The notes beneath the pieces are model-generated. The model was not told the origin of the DNA, searched no databases, and saw only the letters and a program-made list of their open reading frames with translations. This document shows, piece by piece, positions 46,616 to 58,893 of a stretch of DNA of 64,000 nt (positions are counted from its first letter, which is position 1; every line of letters starts with the position of its first letter). The stretch is from positions 4,526,001-4,590,000 of the forward strand of contig OY987247.1 in the NCBI GenBank assembly GCA_963920765.1. The letters run 5' to 3'. The stretch is from Ulota crispa (taxonomy: Eukaryota > Streptophyta > Bryopsida > Orthotrichales > Orthotrichaceae). Both the position numbers and the translations under genes were made by a program.

Positions 46616-46937
46616 AGGTAGCAACACCCATAATCATCAATGTACCCATAATCATCACCTGTAAAATCTTGTAAAATCTTGGATCTTGGAGAAGTGAATA
46701 GATGTAATTACAAGGATGCACAACAAGTGAACATATAATCTTAGTGTTGGTATTAGGTACAATTGCAATCAGTTCTTTAAAAATTTGCAACTTATTCTCG
46801 CAGTATTTAAATAATACATTCAAAAATGCAAACTCATCATTTTTCTCTTGCTAATAGGACCCTATAATTTGCTAAATGTTTATTAATAATCATCATGTTC
46901 AAACCCCTTAATTTGACGGTTATGGGTGCTGCCACCT
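46616..46937. repeat. AGGTAG-end MITE
   Basis: AGGTAGCAACACCCATAATC to GGTGCTGCCACCT, TA-flanked. Confidence 0.7.
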
Positions 46938-46963
46938 TAGTGACGTGTTGGATTTTGCCGTTA

Positions 46964-47487
46964 AGGTAGGAACATCCATAAATGTTAGTGTCCCCATAAC
47001 CATCACCTCTAAAATCTTGGAAAATTTGTGAAAAATAAATAAGTGTAATTACAAGGATGTACAACATGTGAATATGAAACCTTAGTGTTGGTTATGGGTG
47101 CAATGGCAATTAGCTCTTTAAAAATTCACAACTTATTCTCACAATATCCAACTAATACATTCAAAAGTGCAAACTCATTATTTTTCAGTTCCTAATAGGA
47201 TCCTATAATTTGCTAGATGTTTATTAATAGTCAATTTGTGGAAGTAAATAGGTGTAATTACAAGGATGTACAACATGTGAACATGAAACCTTAGTGTTGA
47301 TATTAGGAGCAATTGCAGTTGGCTCTTTAAAAATTCACAACTTATTCTCACAATATCCAAATAATACATTCAAAAGTGCAAACTCATTATTTTCCAATTC
47401 CTAATAGGATCCTATAATTTGCTAGATGTTTATTAATAGTCATCACGTTCAAAACCCTTAAACTAACACTTATGAATGTTTCTACCT
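46964..47487. repeat. AGGTAG-end MITE with internal tandem duplication
   Basis: TA-flanked (AGGTAGGAACATCCATAAAT to GAATGTTTCTACCT). The middle part (TAGGTGTAATTACAAGGATG to TGCTAGATGTTTATTAATAG) occurs twice, at about 47040-47230 and 47240-47440. A lone end follows at 47490-47530. Confidence 0.7.
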
Positions 47488-47721
47488 TAGAGGTGCTTTA
47501 AACTAACGCTTATGGGTGTTCTTACCTTAGAGGTGTTTTTATTTAGGTTTTGTTGGAGTCAGTTAGATCGCGGCATGAAGAGTTTTTGTGATTGTAGAGA
47601 TGTGTGGTGTCTGGATTTGAATGATTAGGTGTGCAAGGCGCCATCAAGTGAGATCCATTATGCAGCAGCTATTTATCAAATTGCGAGACTGAATCGAGAT
47701 TTAGGGAACAATTGGAGGAAG

Positions 47722-50700
47722 ATGACGAAACGAGAGAAGCCAGTGGGACGGCAATGGAAGTTGTTAGATATTACCATATTCACCATGATGGCTGCTCTGA
47801 TTATTCTTTTCACACTCATCTTCACCACTCTCGGAGACTCCTTGGCCGCTTCCGGACAACGGGAGCTCGATGCTGCCATACGAGCTGACCCTTCCAGTTC
47901 TGGTAAGCCTTCCTCCTAATTGCCCATTTTTCAAAGATAAAAAAATTCACCTCAGAAGTTAAGTTCGGAGCACCCATAAGCTTCAGTTTAAGGGTTTTGA
48001 ACATGATGAGTATTAATAAACAGCTAGCAAACTATAAAATCCTATTAGGAACAGAAAAAGAATGAGTTTGCACTTTCAAATGTATTATTTGGATATTGTG
48101 AGAATAAGTTGTGAATTTTTAAAGAGCAAATTGCCATTGCACCCATAACCAACACTAAGGTTTCATGTTCACATGTTGTACACCCTTGTAATTACATCTA
48201 TTCATTTCCACAGATTTTCCAAGATTTCAAAGGTGACAGTTATGAGGACACTAATGCTTATGGGTGTTCCTACCTTAATACTCAAATAGCAACAACTCTC
48301 AATTTGTTATTCAAAATGTAAGGTAGCAGCACCCATAACCGTCAAATTAAGGGGTTTGAACATGATGATTATTAATAAACATCTATTAAATTATAGGATC
48401 TTATTAGGAAGAGGAAAATGATGAGTTTGCACTTTTGAATGTATTATTTGGATATTGTGAGAATAAGTTGTGAATTTTTAAAGAGCCGACTGCAATTGCA
48501 CCTAATACCAACACTAAAGTTTCATGTTCACATGTTGTACATCCTTGTAATTACATCTATTCACTTCCATAGATTTCCCAAGATTTTAGAAGTGATCGTT
48601 ATGGGTACATTGATGGTTATGGGTGTTGCTACCTTAGTATATGATCTCCTTCCTTTTGGTACATTCTAGGGAAAATTTCATGGATACCCCTGAAGTTTGC
48701 AATATCTACATAAGTTAGATACCCCTGCTTTTTCAGAAATTACACAAATACCATTGGACCATAATTTTTAGGCATTTATTTATTGTGTGCGCACTTCTTT
48801 CATGACCAATGTTGAAGAAAGGAATGTAATGAAACACAAAAAAGAAGCAACGTGCGCACAAAGGAAGAAGGGGAGTGACATGCACAACAAAACAAACGCC
48901 TGAAAATTCTGGTCCAAGGGTATTTGTGTAATCTCTGAAAAAGCAGGGGTATCTATGTAAATATGGCAAATTTCAGGGGTATTCATGAAATTTTCCCTAC
49001 ATTCTATTACTTTCCAGAAATGATCTGTTTCAACTCCTATAGCGGCCACTCTCATCCATTTTCGGCAACTAGGGTTTAATTCTTATACCCCCCTTGAAAA
49101 TGCATAGCCTCTCCCACACGTGCTAACGCCATTTGGCACGTAACTCTCGAAAACTTCACCAGTTTGTGATGAAAAGTATTGATTTAGGGTTAGTTTGAAC
49201 TGAGGTCACGACTCATGTATGCATTAGTTGGTGACAAAACAACGCTGTGCATATCAAATGAGACGTTTATGGAATTTCTCTGTGCTCTTGTGAGATTGAT
49301 CTTACTGGTAGAATTGCGAAGGCATATGATGACTGTGTTCATCTCCAGCGTGTCATATACTCCCTCTGTCCCTCTCAAAACGTCCAAAAAGCTTACCTTG
49401 CAAAGGATTAACTGTGTTTTTTAAGTCTTTGTGCAAGTGACACATGCATTGTAGAAATCATTATACCATCTGCCAAATGTATGCAAAATCTCCAGCTTTG
49501 ATGTTGCCGTTTGGGCACCCAAGTTCCATGCAAAAAGTACCATATTTATGCATGCTCCCAGCTCCTCATTGTTGATGATTTAAAGATTAGTAGCAACAAT
49601 GGTACCTCATATGGGCAAGGTCAAGCCTGCTAGGAGAGGAATGCTCTCGAATTGCTTAACTTAACTTGCCCCCATGAGATCATTGAACGTAGCAAACGCT
49701 TTCTCAGCGTTTGAAATCAACAAAAGGGAGCTTTTCAGTGGTACAAGAAATGTGTCTGATTTGGAGCTGTTTTAGAGAGGCAGAGGGAGTAGTAGCGAAT
49801 GAGTATGTAGTTCTGAGGGTTTAGTAGCGATGGAGTCCTCGCATTTACTAACCATGTTTTTGTTGATTGTTGCTAGGTTTTTGGGAGCAAGTGGAAACTG
49901 GACTTCTGGTTGAGTCATGTCCGATTCGGCTTGCTGATATCATGCCATGTCACGACCCCAAGCGAGCCAAGCAGTTCACAAAGGAGCGCAACCATTACAG
50001 AGAACGCCACTGTCCCCCTCTTGAGGAGAAACTGAGATGCCTCATCCCTCCCCCCCCGGACTACCAAATTCCTGTCAGGTGGCCTGCAAGTCTAGAAAAA
50101 GTAAGCTGCACTTGGTTTTTGTGTGTTTGGAGTTCGCTTGCAACCATCATCATCTGTGAGTTCAGATCCAATTTGTGGGCTGAGAGATCCTTTTTCTTTC
50201 TACTGGAACTCTTTTATCAGATCTGGTTCAATAACACGCCGCACAACAAGATAGCGGAGCTGAAATCAGATCAAGGCTGGATGACCCAAGAGGGTGACTA
50301 TTTCGTGTTTCCAGGTGGTGGAACTATGTTTCCAGAAGGTGGAGAGGGGTATGTGCAGAAGCTTGCAACGTATATTCCCTTTGGAACTGGTGCTATTCGC
50401 ACCGCTTTGGATATAGGCTGCGGGGTATGTTTCTTTACTTTGCATTTTTCAAATTCTCTCATGAAAGAAAACACAGCAATAATGCTTTTTGATGAACTTG
50501 ACAAACTAGTTGTGCAGGTCTCAGAGTTTATTCCCTTTGTAAAATAATACTTAGTCTAGCTATCTCATTACATGAGACCAAATGGCATCAATTGGGGCTC
50601 ATGTGGTTTTTTGAAGCAGTTGGTTTGATATATGTTGTTTGAGCAGCAGTGCCTCTCTCTGATTCAGGTGGTTTAAAACTTGGCACCGTCTGTGTTATAT

Positions 50701-53700
50701 ATTGCTCACAATATGGTTTTGAAACTGTGAATTTTTTTGATCTTTTAGGGTTAATGGTCTTGAGAAAGTTGGTTACTACTTTTTACGAACTTGATGAACT
50801 GATGTGGCTAAATGTGCAGGTGGCTAGCTTTGGGGCCCATTTAATGAAGAAGGACGTGATCACACTGTCAGTTGCACCGCGTGATTCTTTCAAGGCGCAG
50901 ATCCAGTTTGCTCTGGAGAGGGGCTTGCCAGCTTTTGTTGGCATGCTCGCCACACAACGCCTCCCGTTGCCTTCACTGTCGTTTGACCTCATCCATTGCT
51001 CGCGCTGCCTCGTCCCATTTGCTGGTTTCAGTACGTTTTTGCCTTCTTTGCGTTTACACACTTGGAATGTTGAGCATCTTAGTTTTATGTAGTGGCACTT
51101 CGTTTTGGTAACATCTTGCCGCAATTTGAAGTTTGAGAGTTATCGTTGTTGTAAATGGCTCTTCTACTGCATGGCGGTCAGCGAATGGAACTAGATTGCA
51201 GCAACAGAAAGTGGTTTTTTTTTCCTGAATACATGAACCTTTATAATTGGCTTTACTCCAAGTTCTTTGCCAGCATGTAACACTGCACTCTATTTGTCTC
51301 CATCTGTGGATGCTTTGCAGAATCTCCTGTTCATTTCGAAACATCTCAGAATTTTAGTGTCCTTAATACAGTGCACATGCACACACACACACATTTATGT
51401 ATAAATACATACATACACATACATGGCATATTTTGGCTGATGATTTACGTATCCTAACAAATTGGTTTTCATGCAGATGGTTCTTACTTCATTGAGATTG
51501 ACCGGCTACTGCGACCTGGTGGATACTTTATAATATCGGGCCCTCCCGTGAACTTCCCAGGCAAGGAGAGGGAGTACGAGGCGCTGCATGAATTGATTGT
51601 TGGGAAGATGTGCTATACCACAGTTATTGTTGCAGATAAAACAGCTATCTGGCAAAAACCCTTGAACACATCGTGTCACCGAGCTCGTTCAAAGCAAATT
51701 CCTCCTTTCTGTACAGGGGATGACCCTGATAACATGTGGTACGTAAAATTCACACCCTATTGAAAAAGCTCTAATGGTAGCCTGTTTTGCAAGGTCTCAT
51801 TCTTTTTTTCCTGCTGCGTCTCCAGTGAAAAACAAGTGTTGTGGTATCTCTACTTGATAGGAATGTCCTACTGGGTGAGTGTATTACCCGACTACCTAAG
51901 CCTCAAGTTGGTGATGTACCACCTCAGCTGCTGCTGCTGCCACATTGGCAGAAACGTCTAGAAACCATTCCAAAACGTTTTTCACAAGCGTTGAATAGTG
52001 AGAGCTTAGAGTTTGATAGGGATACGAGAAGATGGCGTCGTCGAGTTCGATACTACAAAGAGGTTCGTTCCTTGGCATTTTTTCTTCGGGAAAATATCAT
52101 GGATACCCCTGAAGTGTGCAATGTTTTCATAGATACCCTTGCTTTTTCAGAAATTTCACAAATACCCTTGGACCAAATAAATTCAGGCGTTTGTTTCGTT
52201 GTGCATGTCACTTCCTTCTCCCTTTGTGCGCACACTACTTCTTTCTTGTTATGCGTGCGCACAAAGGAAGAAGGGAAGTGCCATGCACAACAAAACAAAC
52301 AAATGCCTGAAAATTCTGGTCCAAGGGTATTTGTGAAATTTCTGAAAAAGCAGGGGTATCTATGAAAATATTACAAACTTCAGGGGTATCCATGAAATTT
52401 TCCCTTTTTTTTCTATTCCAATGGAAGATCTCCTTTTTCAGCTTGTTGAAGTTTTGTTAGTTGTTTTATGATACGGTTTTTTCATTGTTGGCATAAAGTT
52501 ATATACTGGCTCCATGAAATGATGATGACTTACTTTCTGAGAACATGCAGACATTGAAACTGGGACTTGGAACACCGAAATACCGCAACGTGATGGACAT
52601 GAATGCTCTTTATGGGGGCTTTGCAGCCAATTTGATGGCCAATGGAGATCCTGTGTGGGTGATGAATGTAGTGCCCACAACTGTTGCAAACACTTTGAGC
52701 ACAATCTATGATCGAGGACTTGTTGGAGTCGTTCATGACTGGCAAGCTTTCAATTCCTCTTATTTGCATCTCAAATGAATAGGATCGGCAGGTTTCATGC
52801 TTAAGGATTTAGGGTTTAGGGTTTAGATTTTGAGGTAGTGGTGTGTAAGGAAATGCTGGATATCTGGGTCGAAAGGTTTTTTTATATCTGACTAGACCTG
52901 CTTATGAGCAATTTTTATGAGAAGGCTAAGTGTATATATCAATTTGTTATAGCTTTGAGAGATTGGTTGACAGTTTTTGATTTTGATTTGAGAGGACAGG
53001 TGTGAGGCGTTTTCGACTTATCCTCGGACATACGATTTATTGCACGTGGCATCTATGCAACCATTCACCACCTTGGACAAGAGGTTTGTTCTCGCTTTAC
53101 TGACTTTTTCCTTACTGAAGAATCCGTTGTTCTCCTTTGTTAATGGTTTTCATGCAATCTTGTTTCAACTACATTTGAATGGGATGTTAAATGATCCTCG
53201 AACTGATTTCAATCTAAAAGTAGGAAAGATGATTCTGATGATTACAGTTGATTGCAGTACCTTTCTCGAAACGTGTTTTCTTATCTATATTATAAGGAGT
53301 GGGTTTTCTGTCTTTCATGCGATATTCAAAATTCTCTATTAGCAACTGAAGTTCAGAATTCTATTTTATAAAGTTTTCGGTGTCAAGCATTGGGAGTCTG
53401 TCCGTCACCCAAATTTGAAATTCAAAGAGGTGGAGGGAGAGGAAAAGAAAGTTCTGAAAAGTTACCTGGAAATTAAGAGAGGCATACTTGTAGTTGTAAA
53501 GTGGAGAGTATGATTTTCTTCTTTCTTACTTTCTGCGGCTTAGACGATTTATCTCACCTCTTATACGGTTGTGGCCACCTTTGGCCATTTGGGTACATTG
53601 GAGATACAACTCACACTTCTATTAAGATTTAATGAATGCTGGTTACAATTTTCAGTGAGGGGTTTTTATCTAGGGAAAATTTCATGGATACCCCTGAAGT

Positions 53701-54285
53701 TTGCCATAGATACCCCTGCTTTTTCAGAAATTACACAAACACCCTTGGACCAAAATTTTCAGGCGTTTGTTTTGATGTGCATGCCACTTCCCTTCTTCCT
53801 TTGTGCGCACGTTGTTTCTTTTCTATTTCATTACATTCCCTTCTTCAACATTGGTCATGATTCTTCAACATTGGTCATGAAGGAAGTACGAGCACAACAA
53901 ATAAATGCCGAAAAATTATGGTCCAAGGGTATTTGTGTAATTTCTGAAAAAGAAGGGGGTATCTATGTAAATATTGTAAACTTCAGAAGTATCCATGAAT
54001 TTTCCCTTTCTTTACTTATTTTTTTATTAATCCTAACCCTGTTTGTTTCAAACTTGCAGGTGCCGTTTGGCAGAGGTTATGATTGAGATGGACCGAATTT
54101 TACGACCAGAAGGAACCGTGATAATCCGGGATACTCCGACCATGCTCACACGAGTTTCCAAAGTTGCTAAATCTATTCAGTGGAAATATGAAGTCTTTGA
54201 CTGCGAACCAGGAACAGCTGGTAGAGAACGCATTTTTGTTGCAACCAAGCAATTTTGGAAGGCTGAAGCTGTGGAATCCCAATAA
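47722..54285 (+). CDS. QUA3: QUA3-type pectin (homogalacturonan) methyltransferase
   Basis: A Golgi type II membrane protein of the DUF248 methyltransferase family; QUA3 methylates homogalacturonan using S-adenosylmethionine. Nine exons: 47722-47902, 49877-50100, 50221-50424, 50820-51030, 51477-51738, 51861-52062, 52551-52741, 53000-53083 and 54060-54285, giving 594 residues (Arabidopsis QUA3 is about 600). Evidence: cytoplasmic [15 protein letters not shown], membrane helix, [38 protein letters not shown] site [77 protein letters not shown]. Intron 7 has a GC donor (GACTG|GCAAGC); only this gives [15 protein letters not shown]. Introns 1, 6 and 8 contain MITEs. The start follows the shortest N-terminus that matches; an upstream GTG frame is not supported. 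Confidence 0.96.
47956..48275. repeat. AGGTAG-end MITE in QUA3 intron 1
   Basis: The left end has decayed (AAGTTCGGAGCACCCATAAGC); the right end TATGGGTGTTCCTACCT is intact. It begins about 50 bp inside the intron. Confidence 0.65.
48321..48634. repeat. AGGTAG-end MITE in QUA3 intron 1 (best-preserved)
   Basis: AGGTAGCAGCACCCATAACC and GGTTATGGGTGTTGCTACCT form a 20-bp inverted repeat with one mismatch; TA flanks both ends. Confidence 0.8.
48669..48997. repeat. Foldback MITE with a perfect 9-bp target duplication
   Basis: GGGAAAATTTCATGGATACC ends with long complementary arms. TACATTCTA occurs on both sides (48660-48668 and 48998-49006). Nine-base duplications are typical of Mutator-like transposases. 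It lies in QUA3 intron 1. Confidence 0.85.
49360..49789. repeat. CTCCCTCTGTCCC-family MITE in QUA3 intron 1
   Basis: TA-flanked, starting CTCCCTCTGTCCCTCTCAAA and ending TTTTAGAGAGGCAGAGGGAG. The body is shared with 27979-28549 and 29746-30156. Confidence 0.8.
51371..51424. repeat. (CA)n and (CATA)n microsatellite in QUA3 intron 4
   Basis: A compound simple repeat, 5' ACACACACAC followed by ATACATACATACACATACA. Confidence 0.9.
52088..52404. repeat. Foldback MITE in QUA3 intron 6
   Basis: GGGAAAATATCATGGATACC to the complementary GAAATTTTCCC. It begins only 25 bp after the exon 6 donor and occupies most of the intron. Confidence 0.75.
53673..54006. repeat. Foldback MITE in QUA3 intron 8
   Basis: GGGAAAATTTCATGGATACC ends. 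It stops 53 bp before the last exon. A 19-bp segment (ATTCTTCAACATTGGTCATG) is duplicated in the centre. Confidence 0.75.
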
Positions 54286-57100
54286 CCAAACCAGGTGTAC
54301 TCTTTAGAATTTGAAAAGTCTTTTTTCTTTTCTTTTCTCTTTTTTCTTTTTTCTTTTCAACTCCCATTTCTTTTGTCTGATTGACACCAAGATTGTACTG
54401 TAACTCATACTCCTAAACCCCACTAAGCAGCCGTTTCGATTTTTTTTCTTTGTCTATCCTAATGGGAGAAATTATTCAATTGCAATAATTTATAACCTTA
54501 AGATTTTCCTCGACTACTCTTCATTTGACCTCTAAGAATAGCATGGATTTTTGTTCAGGATGGATAGCATGTTACTCTCCCAAGATATGTAGGTTTTATT
54601 TTCTCTCCACACTAGAGCACTTTTGCTGGTGAAATGGAGTCACTTTTTGCCAGCTTTGACAGATTTAGATCAATGTGGGTTGGTCCATCCATTTATTACC
54701 CAATGGAATGTGGATAACGAAGAGTTGGTGACCCAAAAAAATGCCTATGTCCACATTGATATTTTCTGAATGATATTTTTCATTTGACTAGTTTCTATCG
54801 ATTGGTTGTTTCTGAAATTTTCTAATGTAACAAGCTGGTAGAAATATTGATATTAAAGGTTTTAACGTTTTAGTATGCATCCTTTGATAATACTTTAAAT
54901 AATCTTGGGACTGGTTAAGGTTTCACAATAGTGATAGCCATTTCTATCCTTGATAGTAAAAAAATCTATGCAAAATTTTAGTGGTTAATTTTAGAAACAA
55001 ATAGAAAATCGCAATTATTCTAAAAGAAAGAGATCATTTGTTAGTGACACTGTATATTACTTAAAGACTTTCCATTATAACTGCTTTGTTAGAAAAGCTT
55101 TTTGGAGATTTGATGAATGAAGTCATGACAGCTGGTATTTAGGTTGTCTTGTGTTTGCATTGAATATTATTGTACCAAAATATCAATCCTCTAGCAAATA
55201 AACTCATCTAAATTGTACCACCAATATTATGCTTTTACGATAAATAGTACGATTGAGTAAAATAAGACTTCCTACAAATTTTGTACCAACCCCATGATTT
55301 GGTTAGTTGGTTTGATACAAAGTTTCAATCAAAACTCAACACTAATATTTGCTACCCTTCATAAATTTATCAAAACACTCAAATTGTGTAGTTTGTCATA
55401 TAATGATATCTTGAAATCAAAAGATCAAACACAATCCTAGCACTAAAATTCTAGAACTCAAATGCAAAGCTTCTTGTGAGCCAAAGATATTTTATTTGAA
55501 GATGTATCTATGAAGCACATGTAGAAAAAGTTATCAAACATTTCCAAATGCAAAATCAAGAAGTTGATTAATAATTATGGATAAATGCACTTGGTGTAAC
55601 ATTTCACTAAAATGAATGATCAATTTATGAAACTCATTAAAGTATTTGTGCAATTGATTAAGCTTATAACTAGAGTAGCAAATAAAATCATGATTTGGTG
55701 AGGGATTTAGGTGAAATCAAATTCTCAAAGGAGCACCATTAGGATTTTTAGATAATTTAAGCATATAATCATTTTTATTGTATATGTACATTCTTAATCC
55801 CTAAATCATGGTTGTTACATGGGGTTGCTTGTGTGCTTGCCCGCCTGTCTCTTAAAAGTGCCCAATTGAGCTTATGTCCGTCCAATGTAGTTAATTTGTA
55901 ATTGACTTTGAAAAATGGTACAAAATGATAAAAATTCTTACTTTGTACATGTTAGTGATACTCATTGTTGCCAATATGAAGTCAAAATGTGGATTTAAAG
56001 CTTTATCATGTGATAAAATGAAAAATAATAATTTGATTCTTCCATTTTTAGGTCAAAACCCCTAAAAACGGTCATAATAATACAAGAAGACGGATACATC
56101 CACTTGTTTGATATGCTTTGTCTGCCCAACTCTCCCGTCCGAGAGCCAAAGTTGCCCAATGTAACAACCATGATGTGAGCCCCTAAATTGACAATAACGT
56201 CTTTTAATTTAATTTTTTGGGAAATGTGATAACTTTTAAGTCATTTTTTGGGGAAAAACATAAAAACAATAGCTAAAAGCGAATAGTGTAGTTGGCTTGC
56301 GGTACACCTTATACCTTGTGCTAATCTGCACTATTTTGAGTAGATTTCTTGCTAGTTATGACTTTTTAGGTAGTAGGAAGGAAAATTCTTTCTAGCCCTT
56401 TGTATTTGCAATGAAGGGAATTTGCTTAGATTCCTTATTTGCTTTTGCTTTTATTTTTATTTAAAGTCTTATCTACGTTGTCGGGTTGAGAGGAGCGCAC
56501 CTTGGGAACACGCAGGGTGTCTTGCTGCGATCGTGCGTTGCCGACTGAAAACGTTGTCAATCTTGATTTTCTCTTCAAATCTTCAGTCTTCAGTCTTCCG
56601 TTGGCCTATCCTGTGGCTGGCTCTAAGGGTATAAGGGTCAAGGTAGGGATAAGAGCCCACTGGATACGGGACGGGTAGATCGGGACAGCAGACACGAGCT
56701 GCCGTCCGTATGACGGGATCCTAAAATCAAATTCACGATCTGCTGGCCAAAACTCCAGATCGTGAGAACAGAGCAAGTCTCGACCATGTGGGTGATCAAT
56801 CCCACTTCGTCACCACGACAATAAATGGGGTTAAGTTTGGTTTAACCCAAACTGCCCGCAACAAGATTTACAAAACAGAATGGAAATGAATTGACAAACG
56901 AGCCTCCAAAACCGGCTAGGAATAACAAAGCCACATCCCACACATACATAAAAAATAAACCCAAAACATTCCTCTTGAAATCTTCATATCTTCAGATCTT
57001 CAAATCTTCATGTCTTCAAGTCTTCAAGTCTTCATGTTTTAATAAAAACAATGGGGAAAATCACAAATAACAAGTCCTAGAAAAGGCAGCAACCTTCTAT
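54286..57100. other. Intergenic stretch after QUA3
   Basis: A CT-rich tract at 54318-54360 probably lies in the QUA3 3' untranslated region. 54600-56450 is AT-rich with nothing recognised. From about 56470 it is less AT-rich, with TCTTCA/G-type short repeats at 56577-56598 and 56975-57040. Confidence 0.35.
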
Positions 57101-57149
57101 CTAATGCCACAGATGGCTCAAAGATTCAAATGCTAAGTGTAATAGCAAT

Positions 57150-57980
57150 TTGAAAAGCTCTCCTAACTTTCTAACATCCCTCTAAATTTCAACTCAATCT
57201 AAGATACTGTCCAAAAGTTATGCGAGTTCAAAGTAGAGGCTCTTCTTCCTCTTTACAAACTAAACACTGCCTCTAAAAACCTCTATAACTTTTGTTCTAT
57301 ACATTACCCATAGAAACGTGATATCAATTTAGAAAGATGATATCATTGGCTTCAACCCATAAAATTTGCACTTCAAAACAAAACTTTGTCCGAAAGCTCT
57401 AGTCAATCAAAGTGTGGGTCTCAATTTTTTAGAGAGCACCCAAACCCGCAACTTCTACCCACTATAACTTCTTCAATAAAACTCCAAATGAAATGATTAA
57501 AGACAATTTGAAAAGCTATGACAACAAACTATCACTCCTAAAATTTTGAGAAGAAAATCTCATACTGTCCAAAAGTTGTAGCTCTTCAAAATCTCGGCTT
57601 TCTCCTAACAAAAGGGCAGCCACCTCCAAATCTTCACACTTCCATAACTTTCTCGTCCAAGCTTCAAACCTCAAGTTTAAAGACTTTCTAGAAAGCCAAT
57701 AATAAGATAAACACTCTCTCCAAATCTTGTTGCAAAATGATATACGGATCATAAGTTATGGCTTGTCGAAGTCTCAGCCTTTCTTCATAGTTTGGCTTTT
57801 TGACTCCAAAATTCAAACACTCATAACTTTTGCATCACAACTCCAAATCAAACTTGCAAACTCATTTTGGAAAGGTAATCACACAAGGAACAACCTCCTC
57901 AAATTTCAATTCAAAATCACGTATACACAGAAAAAAATCTCCTCTCAAAGTTTCGGGATTTTTCCCCTTTCTTCCCACCA
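57150..57980. repeat. Degenerate tandem repeat of about 175 bp
   Basis: Roughly five strongly diverged units can be aligned by the recurring order: a GGAAAG/GAAAGCC phrase, CTCCAAAT/CTAAATTTC, CAAAAGTTATG or CATAAGTTATG, CTCTTC...TCTCGGCTTTC. Starts are near 57165, 57340, 57515, 57690 and 57865. The units are too diverged to call a specific satellite family. Confidence 0.4.
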
Positions 57981-58289
57981 ACACTCATACACTAACTTCC
58001 AACAACTAAGGGATCTTTTTTCCACAATTTCGACCCTATCTAAGGTAGGGAGGTGGGGCACATCAGCCCATGCTCCTCCTTATCCTAACCCCACCATAGA
58101 TGCCAAAACCCTTTTCCTTTCACACCTTTCCCATTGACTTCTAAATCCTTAGTATTTTTATTCAAACAAAGGCAAAATATATGAGCCTTCCAAAATCTCT
58201 AGATAAACATATGAAAATAATTAAATTACAAAATAAACACCATCGTAAAATGGCCACGTGCTCTTGCGAGCATATAATAGCGTCAAACG

Positions 58290-58560
58290 CTTGTCTTCAG
58301 TTGCCAAGTCGTGGACTTGGTTGGCTGGAAAAGCGGTCGTCTCTGGCCGCCCGCCGGTCCGGGTTCGAATCCTATCGAACTCGTCGAGCGGTGATGGCGG
58401 CTCACGGCTTGGCAGCTAGTGAGGCAGGAAATTGGCCCAGCCAACCCGCTACCTACCCCCCTGAGCTGTGCATGTGACAAGACGGCGCAGCGCATTGGAA
58501 TCTATGGCCGCTGCGCTGTCACCAAACCGTGGTCCTCACCACGACCACCCCTTTTGCCTC
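58290..58560 (+). repeat. Putative tRNA-derived SINE
   Basis: It contains an exact RNA polymerase III B box, GGTTCGAATCC (58362-58372), and an A-box-like TGGCTGGAAAAGCGG at 58322, spaced as in a tRNA. The cloverleaf is incomplete and the segment continues another 190 bp, so a tRNA-derived SINE fits better than a tRNA gene. It is GC-rich within AT-rich surroundings. The 3' end is uncertain. Confidence 0.5.
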
Positions 58561-58893
58561 AACTGTTGATTTATTGAAATCAACACAAATATAAAGAAAT
58601 AACAAGTATTTACATGATGGAGGGAACTCCATCAGGACAACGTTTGAAGCAGGCAAATAGGCCCCACTATGTCTTAAGTAGGCAGTTTGGTTTTTCAGGG
58701 AATCTTGGTGAGATCCCATTTTTATTTTAAGTTCTAACTGCATCTAAACTGTGAAGCAAGCAAATAGGCTCCATTGTGTCCGAAGCGGGTAGTTGGGCTT
58801 TTGAGGAATTTGGATGAGATCCCATTTTTATTTTTACCCCTAAGGGACCACTTGTCCCTACGTGGGACAAATGGGATTTCGGGCATGTACTTA

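Noticed and set aside
56640-58150. Possible retroelement remnant
   Set aside because: No reverse transcriptase, integrase, gag, paired long terminal repeats or primer-binding site could be seen, so I left it unclassified.
58283-58477. Candidate tRNA gene because of GGTTCGAATCC
   Set aside because: No convincing acceptor stem or anticodon arm around the B box, so a SINE explains it better.
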